The notes under the pieces are model-generated. The model saw nothing but the letters and a program-made list of their open reading frames with translations. It had not been told where the DNA came from and did not search any database. From Pseudoalteromonas tunicata (GTDB lineage: Bacteria; Pseudomonadota; Gammaproteobacteria; Enterobacterales; Alteromonadaceae), in NCBI RefSeq assembly GCF_002310815.1, contig NZ_CP011032.1, forward strand, positions 3,140,001 through 3,204,000: 64,000 nucleotides of DNA, given 5' to 3'. Both the position numbers and the translations under genes were made by a program. The stretch's first letter is position 1. Each line of letters starts with the position of its first letter. Shown one piece after another: positions 44,859 to 54,900 of this stretch.

Positions 44859-46850
44859 TTAAAAAAGTGCGATTGATTTTTCAACAATGTTTTCTACTGT
44901 GAAACCAAAGTGTTGGAATAACTCACCCGCAGGTGCTGATTCACCAAACGTCGTCATACCAATCACGGCACCATTTAAACCAACATATTTGTACCAGTAA
45001 TCAGCAATACCCGCCTCAATCGCAACTCGACGACTAACAGCCTTAGGTAATACAGACTCTTTATAAGCCGCATCTTGCGCTTCAAATACATCAGTTGATG
45101 GCATAGAAACAACACGTACTTTTTTACCTTGGGCGCGAAGTGCTGCTGCTGAATCTTGCGCTAATTGCACTTCAGAACCGGTTGCAATTAAAATGATTTC
45201 TGGATTACCGTCACATGACAGTACATAACCACCTTTAGCAACATTGGCTAACTGCTCAGCAGAACGCGTTTGCTGCGCTAAATTTTGACGTGAAAAAATA
45301 AGTGTTGTTGGGCCATCTTTGCGCTCAATAGCCGCTTTCCATGCAACTGCTGATTCAACTTGGTCACATGGACGCCAGTTATCTAAGTTTGGCGTTAAAC
45401 GCATGCTCGCAATTTGTTCAACAGGTTGATGTGTTGGACCATCTTCACCTAAACCAATTGAATCATGGGTATAAACAAAAATAGCAGGTTGCTTCATCAA
45501 TGCCGCCATACGCACAGCATTACGCGCATATTCCATAAACATTAAGAAAGTAGCACCATAAGGTACAAACCCTTTATGTAAGGTAATACCATTCATAATG
45601 GCTGACATACCAAACTCGCGCACACCGTAGAAAATGTAATTTCCCGATGCATCTTCAGCTGTTAGGCCTTTAGAGCCAGACCAAAGAGTTAAATTTGAGC
45701 CAGCTAAATCAGCTGAACCGCCCATAAACTCAGGCAATAATGGACCAAATGCTTCAAGTGCATTTTGTGATGCTTTACGTGATGCAATATTGGCAGGATT
45801 CGCTTGTAATTGTTCAATATATGCTTGTGACTTTTCAGCCCAATCTGCTGGTAATTCGCTGTTATTACGACGAACAAATTCAGCAGCTAATTCTGGATAT
45901 GCAGCTTTGTAGGCAGCAAATTTAGAGTTCCAGCTCGCTTCAAGATCAGAGCCTTTGGCTTTGTTATCCCATGCATCATAAATATCGGCAGGAATTTCAA
46001 ATGGGCCATGTTCCCAACCTAAAAACTCACGGGCTGCAGCAATTTCTGCATCACCTAACGGTGCACCATGACAATCATGGCTACCCGATTTATTTGGTGA
46101 GCCAAAACCGATAATAGTTTTGCAACAAATTAAAGTCGGCTTATTTGTTTGCGCACGGGCTTCATCAATAGCTGCACGCACCGCTTCACTATCGTGACCA
46201 TCGACATTACGCACTACATGCCAGCCGTAGGCTTCAAAGCGTGCAGGAGTATCGTCGGTAAACCACCCCTCAACTTCACCGTCAATTGAAATACCGTTGT
46301 CATCCCAAAATGCGACTAGTTTGCCAAGTCCTAATGTACCGGCTAATGAACAGGCTTCGTGCGAAATCCCTTCCATTAAGCAACCATCACCTAAAAAAGT
46401 ATAAGTATAATGGTTAACAATATCATGCTCATCACGATTAAATTGTGCCGCTAACGCTTTTTCAGCAATTGCCATACCGACAGCATTTGTGATCCCTTGA
46501 CCAAGTGGACCCGTAGTGGTTTCAATACCTGGTGCATAACCATATTCTGGGTGCCCAGGGGTTTTTGAATGCATTTGACGGAAATTCTTTAAATCGTCAA
46601 TTGAAAGCTCATAACCACTTAAATGTAAAAGAGAATAAATCAGCATTGAACCGTGGCCGTTAGAGAGAATAAATCGATCTCTATCTACCCACTCTGGATT
46701 TGTTGGATTGTGGTTAAGATAATCGCGCCATAATACTTCTGCGATATCAGCCATGCCCATAGGGGCTCCAGGGTGGCCTGAGTTGGCCTTTTGTACTGCG
46801 TCCATTGATAAGACACGAATTGCATTAGCAAGTTCTTTGCGAGACGGCAT
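44859..46850 (-). CDS. tkt: Transketolase
   Basis: A thiamine-diphosphate enzyme of the pentose phosphate pathway that exchanges two-carbon units between sugar phosphates. The 663-residue length is typical. Seen are the N-terminal [16 protein letters not shown], the TPP/metal motif [13 protein letters not shown] with DDNGISID, the [18 protein letters not shown] active-site segment and the C-terminal domain. AGGTAGGAG precedes the ATG. It is divergent from metK and ends with its own terminator before epd. Confidence 0.97.
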   Translation of the reverse strand: MPSRKELANAIRVLSMDAVQKANSGHPGAPMGMADIAEVLWRDYLNHNPTNPEWVDRDRFILSNGHGSMLIYSLLHLSGYELSIDDLKNFRQMHSKTPGHPEYGYAPGIETTTGPLGQGITNAVGMAIAEKALAAQFNRDEHDIVNHYTYTFLGDGCLMEGISHEACSLAGTLGLGKLVAFWDDNGISIDGEVEGWFTDDTPARFEAYGWHVVRNVDGHDSEAVRAAIDEARAQTNKPTLICCKTIIGFGSPNKSGSHDCHGAPLGDAEIAAAREFLGWEHGPFEIPADIYDAWDNKAKGSDLEASWNSKFAAYKAAYPELAAEFVRRNNSELPADWAEKSQAYIEQLQANPANIASRKASQNALEAFGPLLPEFMGGSADLAGSNLTLWSGSKGLTAEDASGNYIFYGVREFGMSAIMNGITLHKGFVPYGATFLMFMEYARNAVRMAALMKQPAIFVYTHDSIGLGEDGPTHQPVEQIASMRLTPNLDNWRPCDQVESAVAWKAAIERKDGPTTLIFSRQNLAQQTRSAEQLANVAKGGYVLSCDGNPEIILIATGSEVQLAQDSAAALRAQGKKVRVVSMPSTDVFEAQDAAYKESVLPKAVSRRVAIEAGIADYWYKYVGLNGAVIGMTTFGESAPAGELFQHFGFTVENIVEKSIALF

Positions 46851-47084
46851 GAATTCTCCTACCTTTAAGTGTGTTTGCGCTGGTTGTAAGTCCCAATTAG
46901 TTTGGGTATGGAGCTATTCTTACTTATTACACCAGTTGGAGCAATGAAAAAACCTGCAATAATAAATCTTGTTTGTCACTTTTTAATAACAATACGGCCT
47001 TATGATTTTAATTTAGCCGTCTAGGCGTAAAAGCACTATGAAAAAAAGTCACTTTCATATAAAGTATCACCCTAAATTTTTTAA

Positions 47085-47115
47085 GCGCGATTTACCACCT
47101 ACGTGGGCGCGATTT
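47085..47115. promoter_or_regulatory. Direct repeat in the metK leader
   Basis: GCGCGATTT occurs twice, at 47085-47093 and 47107-47115, exactly 22 bases apart and just before the metK start. CCAC-CTAC-GTGG between them forms a small palindrome. No SAM riboswitch or MetJ box was recognised. A regulatory role is inference. Confidence 0.35.
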
Positions 47116-47132
47116 TTGTGAGTATAAATAAA

Positions 47133-48284
47133 ATGGCAAGACATTTATTTACTTCTGAATCTGTATCTGAAGGCCATCCGGATAAAATCGCCGATCAGAT
47201 TTCTGATGCGGTTCTAGATGCAATTTTAGAGCAAGACCCTAAAGCACGCGTAGCCTGCGAAACATACGTTAAAACTGGTATGGTGATGGTAGGTGGCGAA
47301 GTTACAACGAGCGCTTGGGTTGATATTGAAGAGTTAACACGTAAAACAGTGCGTGAAATTGGTTATACCCACTCAGATATGGGTTTTGACGCCGACTCTT
47401 GTGCAATTTTAAATACCATAGGTAAACAATCTCCAGACATCAACCAAGGTGTTGATCGTAAAAGCCCTGAAGAACAAGGCGCTGGTGACCAAGGTTTAAT
47501 GTTTGGTTATGCATGTAATGAAACTGAAGTTTTAATGCCAGCTCCGATTACTTACTCGCACCGCTTAGTACAGCGTCAAGCGCAAGTACGTAAAGACGGC
47601 ACCTTACCTTGGTTACGTCCAGATGCTAAATCACAAGTAACATTTGCTTATGAAAATGGTAAGCCTGTTGCAATTGATGCAGTTGTTTTATCAACGCAGC
47701 ACTGTGATACGATTTCTCAAGCTGACTTAATTGAAGCGGTAATGGAAACGATTATTAAGCCAGTATTACCAGCTGAATTAATCAGTAGCGCAACTAAATT
47801 CTTTATTAACCCAACTGGTCGCTTTGTAATTGGCGGACCTATGGGTGACTGTGGTTTAACAGGCCGTAAAATTATCGTAGATACTTACGGTGGTATGGCA
47901 CGTCACGGTGGTGGTGCTTTCTCTGGTAAAGATCCATCAAAAGTTGACCGTTCAGCTGCTTACGCTGCTCGTTATGTAGCAAAAAATATCGTAGCTGCTG
48001 GTCTTGCTGATAAATGTGAATTACAAGTGTCTTACGCAATTGGTGTTGCAGAGCCAACATCTATCAGTGTTGAAACATTTGGTACTAGCAAATTAGAAGA
48101 GTCACGTTTAATCGAGTTAATTCGTGAGCACTTCGATTTACGCCCATATGGTTTAATTCAAATGCTAGATTTAGAGCGTCCAATTTACTTGCCAACAGCA
48201 GCATACGGACACTTTGGTCGTGACGAATTCCCTTGGGAAAAAACAGATAAAGCCGATGCACTTCGTGCCGCTGCAGGTCTGTAA
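47133..48284 (+). CDS. metK: S-adenosylmethionine synthetase
   Basis: MetK forms SAM from methionine and ATP. The 383-residue protein carries the expected motifs: the opening [30 protein letters not shown], and the phosphate loop [17 protein letters not shown] chose the ATG at 47133, where homologues begin; in-frame GTG codons upstream at 47103 and 47118 are less likely, though the ribosome-binding site is weak for all. It has a strong terminator and is divergent from tkt. Confidence 0.97.
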   Translation: MARHLFTSESVSEGHPDKIADQISDAVLDAILEQDPKARVACETYVKTGMVMVGGEVTTSAWVDIEELTRKTVREIGYTHSDMGFDADSCAILNTIGKQSPDINQGVDRKSPEEQGAGDQGLMFGYACNETEVLMPAPITYSHRLVQRQAQVRKDGTLPWLRPDAKSQVTFAYENGKPVAIDAVVLSTQHCDTISQADLIEAVMETIIKPVLPAELISSATKFFINPTGRFVIGGPMGDCGLTGRKIIVDTYGGMARHGGGAFSGKDPSKVDRSAAYAARYVAKNIVAAGLADKCELQVSYAIGVAEPTSISVETFGTSKLEESRLIELIREHFDLRPYGLIQMLDLERPIYLPTAAYGHFGRDEFPWEKTDKADALRAAAGL

Positions 48285-48314
48285 TTAATTAACTATCAGT
48301 TAATTAAATAATAA

Positions 48315-48341
48315 AAAAGGCGCTCACAAAGCGCCTTTATT
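48315..48341. terminator. Bidirectional terminator after metK
   Basis: AAAGGCGCT pairs with AGCGCCTTT around five bases between the convergent metK and START-domain genes, overlapping the latter's stop codon. Confidence 0.88.
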
Positions 48342-48969
48342 ATTGCAATCGAGCTCGCATATTTACAAAGGTATTTTGAGCACTCTTTAATACCATTTTA
48401 TTAACAAGCCAATTAGGTGCTGCACCATCAGGATCGGCAAATGCCTGATACTCAATCTCAATAGTAGTGTCGGTAAGCGCTTTAACCTGCCAATGAGCAC
48501 GCACATCTTTAATACGTATCGTATTATCTGATTTGAGCTGTTGCTGATATTGTTCAAGCAATATATGTTGATCCGTAATATCAAATTCAAAGCTACCATC
48601 CGTTTTAGATTGATAATTCGAATAGGTCAACATGTCTCTATTTTTGAGCGGCCATGGCGCCGAAAATTCAGTATAAACAATAAATTCAGTTTCACTTGGC
48701 TGAGCAAGCACCTCAACTTTAACAGCTCTATCAATCCAAAGTGACGCATGCTCGGTATCGTGCAGCAAAGCAATAAATGCTGAAATCGTACCTGTAGATA
48801 CTGTATGTGCCTTAATACGGATTAAGCCAGATTCAGTTTCTTGTTTATATAAATCAACCTCCTGCTTACTACTCACCCATTGCCAAGTAGCAGGCTCTGC
48901 ACAAAGAGCAACGCACATTAAGCTCATGCTGAGTGTGGCTGGTACTTTAAAGATCAGATTTAACGCCAA
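48340..48969 (-). CDS. Secreted START/SRPBCC-domain protein
   Basis: A protein of about 209 residues with a hydrophobic signal peptide (LIFKVPATLSMSLMCVALCA) followed by a START-like lipid-binding domain (WQWVSSKQEVDLYKQ, then HASLWIDRAVKVEVL and SAPWPLKNRDMLTY). Such proteins bind lipids or sterol-like molecules; it would act in the periplasm. I chose the TTG at 48969, which starts the signal peptide and overlaps the end of the CYTH/CHAD gene by about 10 bases; an ATG at 48927 is the alternative. The frame continues to an ATG at 49047 that lies inside the other gene and would spoil the signal peptide. Confidence 0.75.
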   Translation of the reverse strand: MALNLIFKVPATLSMSLMCVALCAEPATWQWVSSKQEVDLYKQETESGLIRIKAHTVSTGTISAFIALLHDTEHASLWIDRAVKVEVLAQPSETEFIVYTEFSAPWPLKNRDMLTYSNYQSKTDGSFEFDITDQHILLEQYQQQLKSDNTIRIKDVRAHWQVKALTDTTIEIEYQAFADPDGAAPNWLVNKMVLKSAQNTFVNMRARLQ

Positions 48970-50480
48970 TATGGTGTTTGCTTCAAAGTCACTTGTCGAC
49001 TTTGCTCCATTGCGGCTACTAAATTCTCGGTTTTCTGAGCCAACCAAACTTGAATATTTGCAAGTGCATCATCAGATTGCTGCTCAGATAAGCGCTGTAA
49101 ATAATCCAATGTGCCAAGTTCATCAATTCCTTCAACAATATCAAACCAAGGGCTACGATACTCATCACGTTTAGTTGACGCAAATAACGAGCCTAAACAA
49201 GCACCGCTGAGCAAGTTTCGCTGTAATTCATTTTTCTGAGCTAAATAATCTTGTGCCGTTAAAGCGCGTTCAAGTGGTAACAAGGTTTGCATTTCTTGCC
49301 AATCTTTTTCAAATAAATCGGCAGCAATATCAATAACCTTTAACTCAGCCGCTTGCACATTTTGTGCAGACCACGCAGTACGCCATGATTTATCCACTAA
49401 AAAAGTGGTGAGCGCTAAAATCAAATTATTGTAACGCGGTGATTGAAAAATGGCTTTGATGGATGCAATGCGAGGGCGCTGCTCTCTAATATCTTCAATC
49501 ACAGCATTTAAACTCGGAGCCTTACTTATTTTTTTATAATAAGCATGTTTTTTTGAAGTGAACGTTTTGATTTGAATCGCCCCTTCTACCCAAGAGAAGG
49601 TGTGTAAAAACCATTTTAATTCTTGGCGTAAATGCTCTGTTGCCTGTTTATCAACGATCGCTTCAAACAACCAAAATGTATGACGAATAAGGGCTATGCC
49701 ATCCATCATTAATTTTAGAGTTTTAAATTTAGCGTCTTCAAAATAACACTGCTCATGCTTTTGAACAAAACGAATACCATAATTTAAGCAGGCAATTAAG
49801 GCTTGTTCTTGAGTCATATCGTTTGTTAAAGGCACATAATTGATGTAGTTATCTGCTTTTAACGGTTTATGATCGGCCAACATATACCCACGCGCCGCTT
49901 TGCTGTAAAGACCTAAACGGACTTCCGAGCACTGTATTAATTGTTTTGCTAAGGCAAAAATATCACTACGATGGCCTTTTTTCAGCTCCATCTCAACTTC
50001 ACAAATACCTAAATGCTGACCACTTGCGCTGACTTCGCCTTTATCTAATACCACCTCAATCTCTGAGCCATTTTCAGTTTCAACTAACCAAGTACGACGA
50101 ATAAAATTGGTACTAAAAATAGGGTAAAGACTTTGATTAATTGCACTTATTTGCATGCCATGCGGCCAAATATTAGCAGGGAAAGCTTCAAGATCAGGGC
50201 GATTGCCACTAAGAGCAACATTGTATTCAGGACGTTGATGTAACCCACCCACCACTTCACCGGCTAATTTTATTGTTTGCTCACATTCGCCATCACAACA
50301 GCGGGTTCGTAATCCAATATCGAGCGCACGCAACTCACGATTTGGAGTATCAAAATACGCATTCAGTAAATTACGAGCAGGGAAATTTGTTATTCTTTTA
50401 CCAAACTGAGTGATAAGTCCGGGAATATGGGTGATAACAGTATCTGAAACAAGAAATTTCAGTTCTATCTCTGTATCCAT
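48960..50480 (-). CDS. ygiF: CYTH and CHAD domain protein (inorganic triphosphatase YgiF-like)
   Basis: A cytoplasmic enzyme of 506 residues. The N-terminal CYTH domain begins with the diagnostic EIELKF and shows LRTR, GLHQRPEYNVAL and EVVLDKGEV, the acidic and basic residues that bind triphosphate and metals. The C-terminal half is a CHAD domain with conserved histidines and helical repeats. E. coli YgiF hydrolyses inorganic triphosphate. The ATG at 50480 is where the CYTH domain starts; the frame runs 17 codons further. The divergent neighbour is the YgiM-like SH3 gene, the same pairing as in E. coli. Confidence 0.92.
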   Translation of the reverse strand: MDTEIELKFLVSDTVITHIPGLITQFGKRITNFPARNLLNAYFDTPNRELRALDIGLRTRCCDGECEQTIKLAGEVVGGLHQRPEYNVALSGNRPDLEAFPANIWPHGMQISAINQSLYPIFSTNFIRRTWLVETENGSEIEVVLDKGEVSASGQHLGICEVEMELKKGHRSDIFALAKQLIQCSEVRLGLYSKAARGYMLADHKPLKADNYINYVPLTNDMTQEQALIACLNYGIRFVQKHEQCYFEDAKFKTLKLMMDGIALIRHTFWLFEAIVDKQATEHLRQELKWFLHTFSWVEGAIQIKTFTSKKHAYYKKISKAPSLNAVIEDIREQRPRIASIKAIFQSPRYNNLILALTTFLVDKSWRTAWSAQNVQAAELKVIDIAADLFEKDWQEMQTLLPLERALTAQDYLAQKNELQRNLLSGACLGSLFASTKRDEYRSPWFDIVEGIDELGTLDYLQRLSEQQSDDALANIQVWLAQKTENLVAAMEQSRQVTLKQTPYWR

Positions 50481-50666
50481 AGAGGTTAGATAGCTTTTAA
50501 GGTAGTTAAAGAAGTGTCCAAAATAAACCATCCCCCCTATTCAATGCAAATTTTTTACTTATTTTGTCGACAAAGTACGCTCTTTAACAGAGAAGCTTGC
50601 TATTACTTAAGTAAATTCATACTATTTGTAAGCCAATAATCATAATTAATAATCAAAGGTTTGGGG

Positions 50667-51275
50667 ATGTTTAAACAACTTTTACTTACCGCAGGACTAC
50701 TCGTTGCAACTTTGAGTGCTCATGCAGAAACAACTGAACAACCAACACCCGATAACGATAATGTACAATCTGGCTATATTATCGATGACTTATACATCTA
50801 CATGCACGCAGGTGCGGGCAAGAATTTTAGAATTGTTGGTTCGATTAACGCAGGCAGTCCGCTTGAATTAATTGATGAACAAGACGGTTATGCTCAAGTA
50901 AAAGATGATAAAGGTCGCACCGGTTGGGTTGACCAACGTTTTGTCAGTAAAAAAAGTGGTTTAGCGGTCGAAAACCAAAACCTTAAAGATAAAATCACTG
51001 AACTTGAAAATAACTTACTACAACAAAGCAGCCAGCTACCTGAACTACAACAGCAAAATGTAGAGTTAAATGAAAAAAATGCTCAATTAAACAAAAAGCT
51101 GGCGCTTGCACAGCAACAAAATACCCAGCAAGCAGCCCTTGTTGCGAACAATACAGAAAAAGAGAAAAAAGAATTATTAATGTACGGTGCCGCCATTGCA
51201 TTTACAGGCTTACTGTTTGGTATCATCATTACCTTAGTTTTATCGCGTCGTAAACGCTACGATGGCTGGGCTTAA
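50667..51275 (+). CDS. ygiM: SH3-domain protein (YgiM-like)
   Basis: A 202-residue membrane protein: a signal peptide ending in SAHA (residue 20), a bacterial SH3 domain (about 35-95, with GRTGWVDQRFVS), a coiled coil (about 100-165), and a C-terminal membrane helix (about 172-193) with a basic tail RRKRYDGWA. It is probably anchored in the inner membrane with the SH3 part in the periplasm near peptidoglycan. The ATG at 50667 follows AAAGG by seven bases; a TTG two codons earlier is in frame. Its position beside ygiF is conserved. Confidence 0.88.
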   Translation: MFKQLLLTAGLLVATLSAHAETTEQPTPDNDNVQSGYIIDDLYIYMHAGAGKNFRIVGSINAGSPLELIDEQDGYAQVKDDKGRTGWVDQRFVSKKSGLAVENQNLKDKITELENNLLQQSSQLPELQQQNVELNEKNAQLNKKLALAQQQNTQQAALVANNTEKEKKELLMYGAAIAFTGLLFGIIITLVLSRRKRYDGWA

Positions 51276-51291
51276 TTTAAGCATTGAATAA

Positions 51292-51317
51292 AAAAAGCAC
51301 CTTTGGGTGCTTTTTTT
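51292..51317. terminator. Bidirectional intrinsic terminator
   Basis: AAAAAGCACC pairs with GGTGCTTTTTTT around four bases, between the convergent SH3 and Lrp-family genes. Confidence 0.92.
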
Positions 51318-51349
51318 ATGGCAATACTATTTAGCTACCAAAATAGTAA

Positions 51350-51826
51350 CTAGATAATTAAGCCACTGTCTTTTTTAACATTTTCAATGATCATATAAGT
51401 GTAATTAGTCGCTACACCTGGAATATCAACCAATTTACCAAGTACTTCTCGATATTCACTCATATCTGAAACTCGAATTTTAAGTAAATAATCAAACCCA
51501 CCCGCAACCATATCGCACTCAGCCACTTGTGGAATCGCCAATACATGCTGTTTAAATAGCTTAAAAACCGTAGTAGTTGATTTTTCTAAGGTAATTTGTA
51601 CATGAGCCATCAACCCCTGATTAAGCTTTTCAGCATTAAGTAGTGCGCGATAGCCATCAATAAAACCTTCTTTTTCTAAACGCTTTACTCTATCGAGACA
51701 AGGGCTTGGACTCAAATTAACTTCTTTGGCTAAATTAACATTCGATAATCTACCGTTTTGTTGTAAAGCATCTAGAATTGCTAAATCAATTCTATCGAGT
51801 TGGCGATTTGGTTTGGTTTGGCTCAT
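51350..51826 (-). CDS. putR: Lrp/AsnC-family regulator (likely PutR)
   Basis: A 158-residue Lrp-type regulator with an N-terminal helix-turn-helix (LDRIDLAILDALQQNGRLSN, then VNLAKEVNLSPSPCLDRVKRLE) and a C-terminal RAM ligand-binding domain (about 70-150). It is divergent from putA with about 155 bases between. In several proteobacteria an Lrp-type PutR activates putA in response to proline. PutA here lacks a DNA-binding domain, which makes this role likely. The gene symbol rests on the context. Confidence 0.85.
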   Translation of the reverse strand: MSQTKPNRQLDRIDLAILDALQQNGRLSNVNLAKEVNLSPSPCLDRVKRLEKEGFIDGYRALLNAEKLNQGLMAHVQITLEKSTTTVFKLFKQHVLAIPQVAECDMVAGGFDYLLKIRVSDMSEYREVLGKLVDIPGVATNYTYMIIENVKKDSGLII

Positions 51827-51934
51827 AGCAGTATTTTATGCGGTTTAACCCCTGTTTGTGCTCGCTAATTTACGGTATTTAGCCAAAATTAACCAGCATA
51901 TTCTGCTGTATATTATATAGAATGCTGCTCTATT

Positions 51935-51974
51935 TTGTTTGGCTCCATCTTGTTTGGCTCCATTTTGTTTTGAG
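51935..51974 (+). repeat. 15-base tandem repeat in the putA leader
   Basis: TTGTTTGGCTCCATC (51935-51949) is followed by TTGTTTGGCTCCATT (51950-51964) and a partial third unit TTGTTTTGAG that runs into the ribosome-binding site GAGGG. It lies between the probable promoter and the putA start. It could be a regulator site or a source of length variation. Confidence 0.8.
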
Positions 51975-51982
51975 GGTTTGCA

Positions 51983-54900
51983 ATGCTTTACAATGAAGAT
52001 TTAACAACACAGTGTCCTATCAGACAAAAAATCCGTGATTTTTATCGTATCGATGAAAACGAAGTGATTGATTACATTTTACCTTTAGCTGAAGTTGGCG
52101 TGACAGCTCGTAGCCGTGCATGGGAACGTGCTCGTCAAATCGTGGTAAATATCCGTGAAGACCAAGCGGGGCAAGGTGGTGTTGATGCGTTATTAAATGA
52201 GTTCTCACTGTCATCTGAAGAAGGTGTGGTTTTGATGTGTTTGGCTGAAGCATTACTTCGCGTACCAGACAAAGAAACTCAAGAAAGTTTAATTCGCGAT
52301 AAACTGGCACATGGTGATTGGAGTTCGCACTTAGGAAACAGTGATTCTTTATTTGTAAATGCATCAAGCTGGGGCTTATTGTTCACAGGTAAAATGGTGA
52401 ACTACTCTGATCGCAACAAAGATGAACAATTTGGCGTTTTGAAAAAAACCTTAGGCCGTCTTGGCGAGCCAGTGATCCGCAAATCAGTACAATTTGCCAT
52501 GAAAATCATGGGTAAACAGTTTGTTATGGGTCGTACAATTGATGAAGCGATTGAACGCGCCGTAGATAAAGAAGAAAAAGGTTACGTATATTCTTACGAC
52601 ATGCTTGGCGAAGGTGCTCGCACCATGGCTGATGCTGATCGTTATTATCAAAGCTACGTGAATGCGATTCATGCCATTGGTAAAGCAGCTAAGGGCCGTG
52701 GTCCAATTAAAAGCCCTGGAATTTCAGTAAAACTTTCTGCAATTCACCCTCGTTATGAGTTTACTCATAAAGAACGTGTAATGAACGAACTAGTGCCAAA
52801 GCTTAAAGCCCTTGCTCTTACAGCCAAAGATTATGATATTGGTTTTACAGTTGATGCTGAAGAAGCTGAACGTTTAGATATTTCACTTGATGTCATTGAA
52901 GCAGTATTTTCAGACCCAGCGCTTGGTAACTGGAATGGTTTTGGTTTGGCGGTTCAAGCCTATCAAAAACGCGCTACATTCGTAATTGAATGGTTAGTCG
53001 ACCTTGCACACCGTGTTGGTCGTAAAATGATGGTACGGTTAGTTAAAGGTGCTTATTGGGACAGTGAAATTAAAAACACCCAAAAAGAAGGGCTTGACCA
53101 CTTCCCTGTTTTTACTCGTAAAGCGACTACAGACGTTTCATACAAAGCCTGTGCCATCAAACTAATGGCAGCACGCGATGTGATTTTCCCGCAGTTTGCT
53201 ACTCACAATGCTTATACTGCTGCGACAATTTTAGAAGTTGCACAAGGTGATAGCCAAGGCTTTGAATTCCAACGTTTACACGGTATGGGTGAATCACTTT
53301 ACGACCAAATCGTAACCCAAGATAAAGTACAGTGCCGAGTTTATGCACCAGTGGGTCAACATGAAGACTTACTAGCATATTTAGTACGCCGTTTACTTGA
53401 AAATGGTGCTAACTCATCATTTGTAAATGCAATTGTTGATGACAGCAAACCTGTTGAGTCATTATTGCCAGACCCAGTTGAAACGTTGCAAGGACTAAGC
53501 AATAAATACAACTCTCAAATTATGCTACCGCTTGATATTTTTGGCGCAGAGCGTGCTAACTCAAAAGGGTTAGATTTAACTGATATCAACCACATCACGC
53601 CGTTTAAAGCAAACTTAGACAAATGGCTTGCTGATAATTTAATTAGCGAAACACACGTGCCTGAAGGTGCGCAAGCGGTTAAAAACCCATCAAACCATAA
53701 CGAAGTGATTGGCCATATTTCATTACAAAATGAAGAACAAATGCGCCAACTGATTGAAAAATCAGAAACAGCACTCACAACTTGGTCAACAACTCCTGTT
53801 AAAGCACGCGCTGATATTTTACGTAAAACGGCTGATATTCTAGAGCGTCATCGTGACGAGCTAATTGCGTTATGTATTAAAGAAGCTGGCAAAATTGCCA
53901 AAGATGGTGTTGATGAAGTCCGTGAAGCGGTTGATTTTTGTCGCTACTATGCAGCACGCGCTGAAGAACTTGCAAAAGATGAGCGTTTTGAAGCCCGTGG
54001 TGTGATTTTATGTATCAGCCCATGGAACTTCCCATTAGCGATTTTCTTAGGCCAAGTCGCTGCGGCTATCGTAACGGGTAATACTGTTATCGCAAAACCA
54101 GCAGAGCAAACAAGTTTAATCGCTTTGCGTGCCATCGAACTAATGCAAACTGTTGGTTTACCAAAAGATGTAGTACAAGCAGTTATAGCTCGTGGTTCAG
54201 ATGTGGGCAAAGTAATTGTGCCAGATCCACGTATTCAAGCCGTTATGTTCACCGGTTCAACTGAAACAGGAACTCGTATTTCACAAACGTTAGCGCAACG
54301 TGAAGACATTCAAGTGCCATTGATTGCCGAAACGGGCGGTCAAAACTGTATGATTGTTGATTCAACTGCACTCCCTGAGCAAGTGGTAGACGATGTTGTT
54401 TCATCTGGTTTCCAAAGTGCTGGTCAACGCTGTTCTGCACTACGTGTATTATTTATTCAAGAAGACATTGCCGATAAAGTAATTCGTATGATCAAAGGTG
54501 CAATGGCTGAATTACATTTAGGCGACCCTGCGTTGTTATCAACCGATATCGGCCCAGTAATCGACCAAAAAGCATTAAACGCCTTAAATGAACACGTTGA
54601 ATACTTAAAAGGTCGCTCAACTTTACATTACCAATGTGAATTGCCACAAATGGGCGATACTGGTCACTATTTCTTTGCCCCTCGTTTATACGAGATCAGC
54701 GATTTATCTGTGCTGAAAAAAGAAGTATTTGGTCCATGTGTTCATGTTATTCGCTTTAAAGCAGACCAACTCGATAACGTGATTGACCAAGTAAATGCTA
54801 CTGGCTTTGGTTTAACTATGGGCATTCATACCCGTATCGAAGCGCGTGCTGAATACTTAGCAAAAATGTCTCGTGCCGGTAACGTTTATATCAACCGCAA

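Noticed and set aside
46851..47132. SAM riboswitch or MetJ box before metK
   Set aside because: No AGACGTCT-like repeats and no recognisable riboswitch core were seen.
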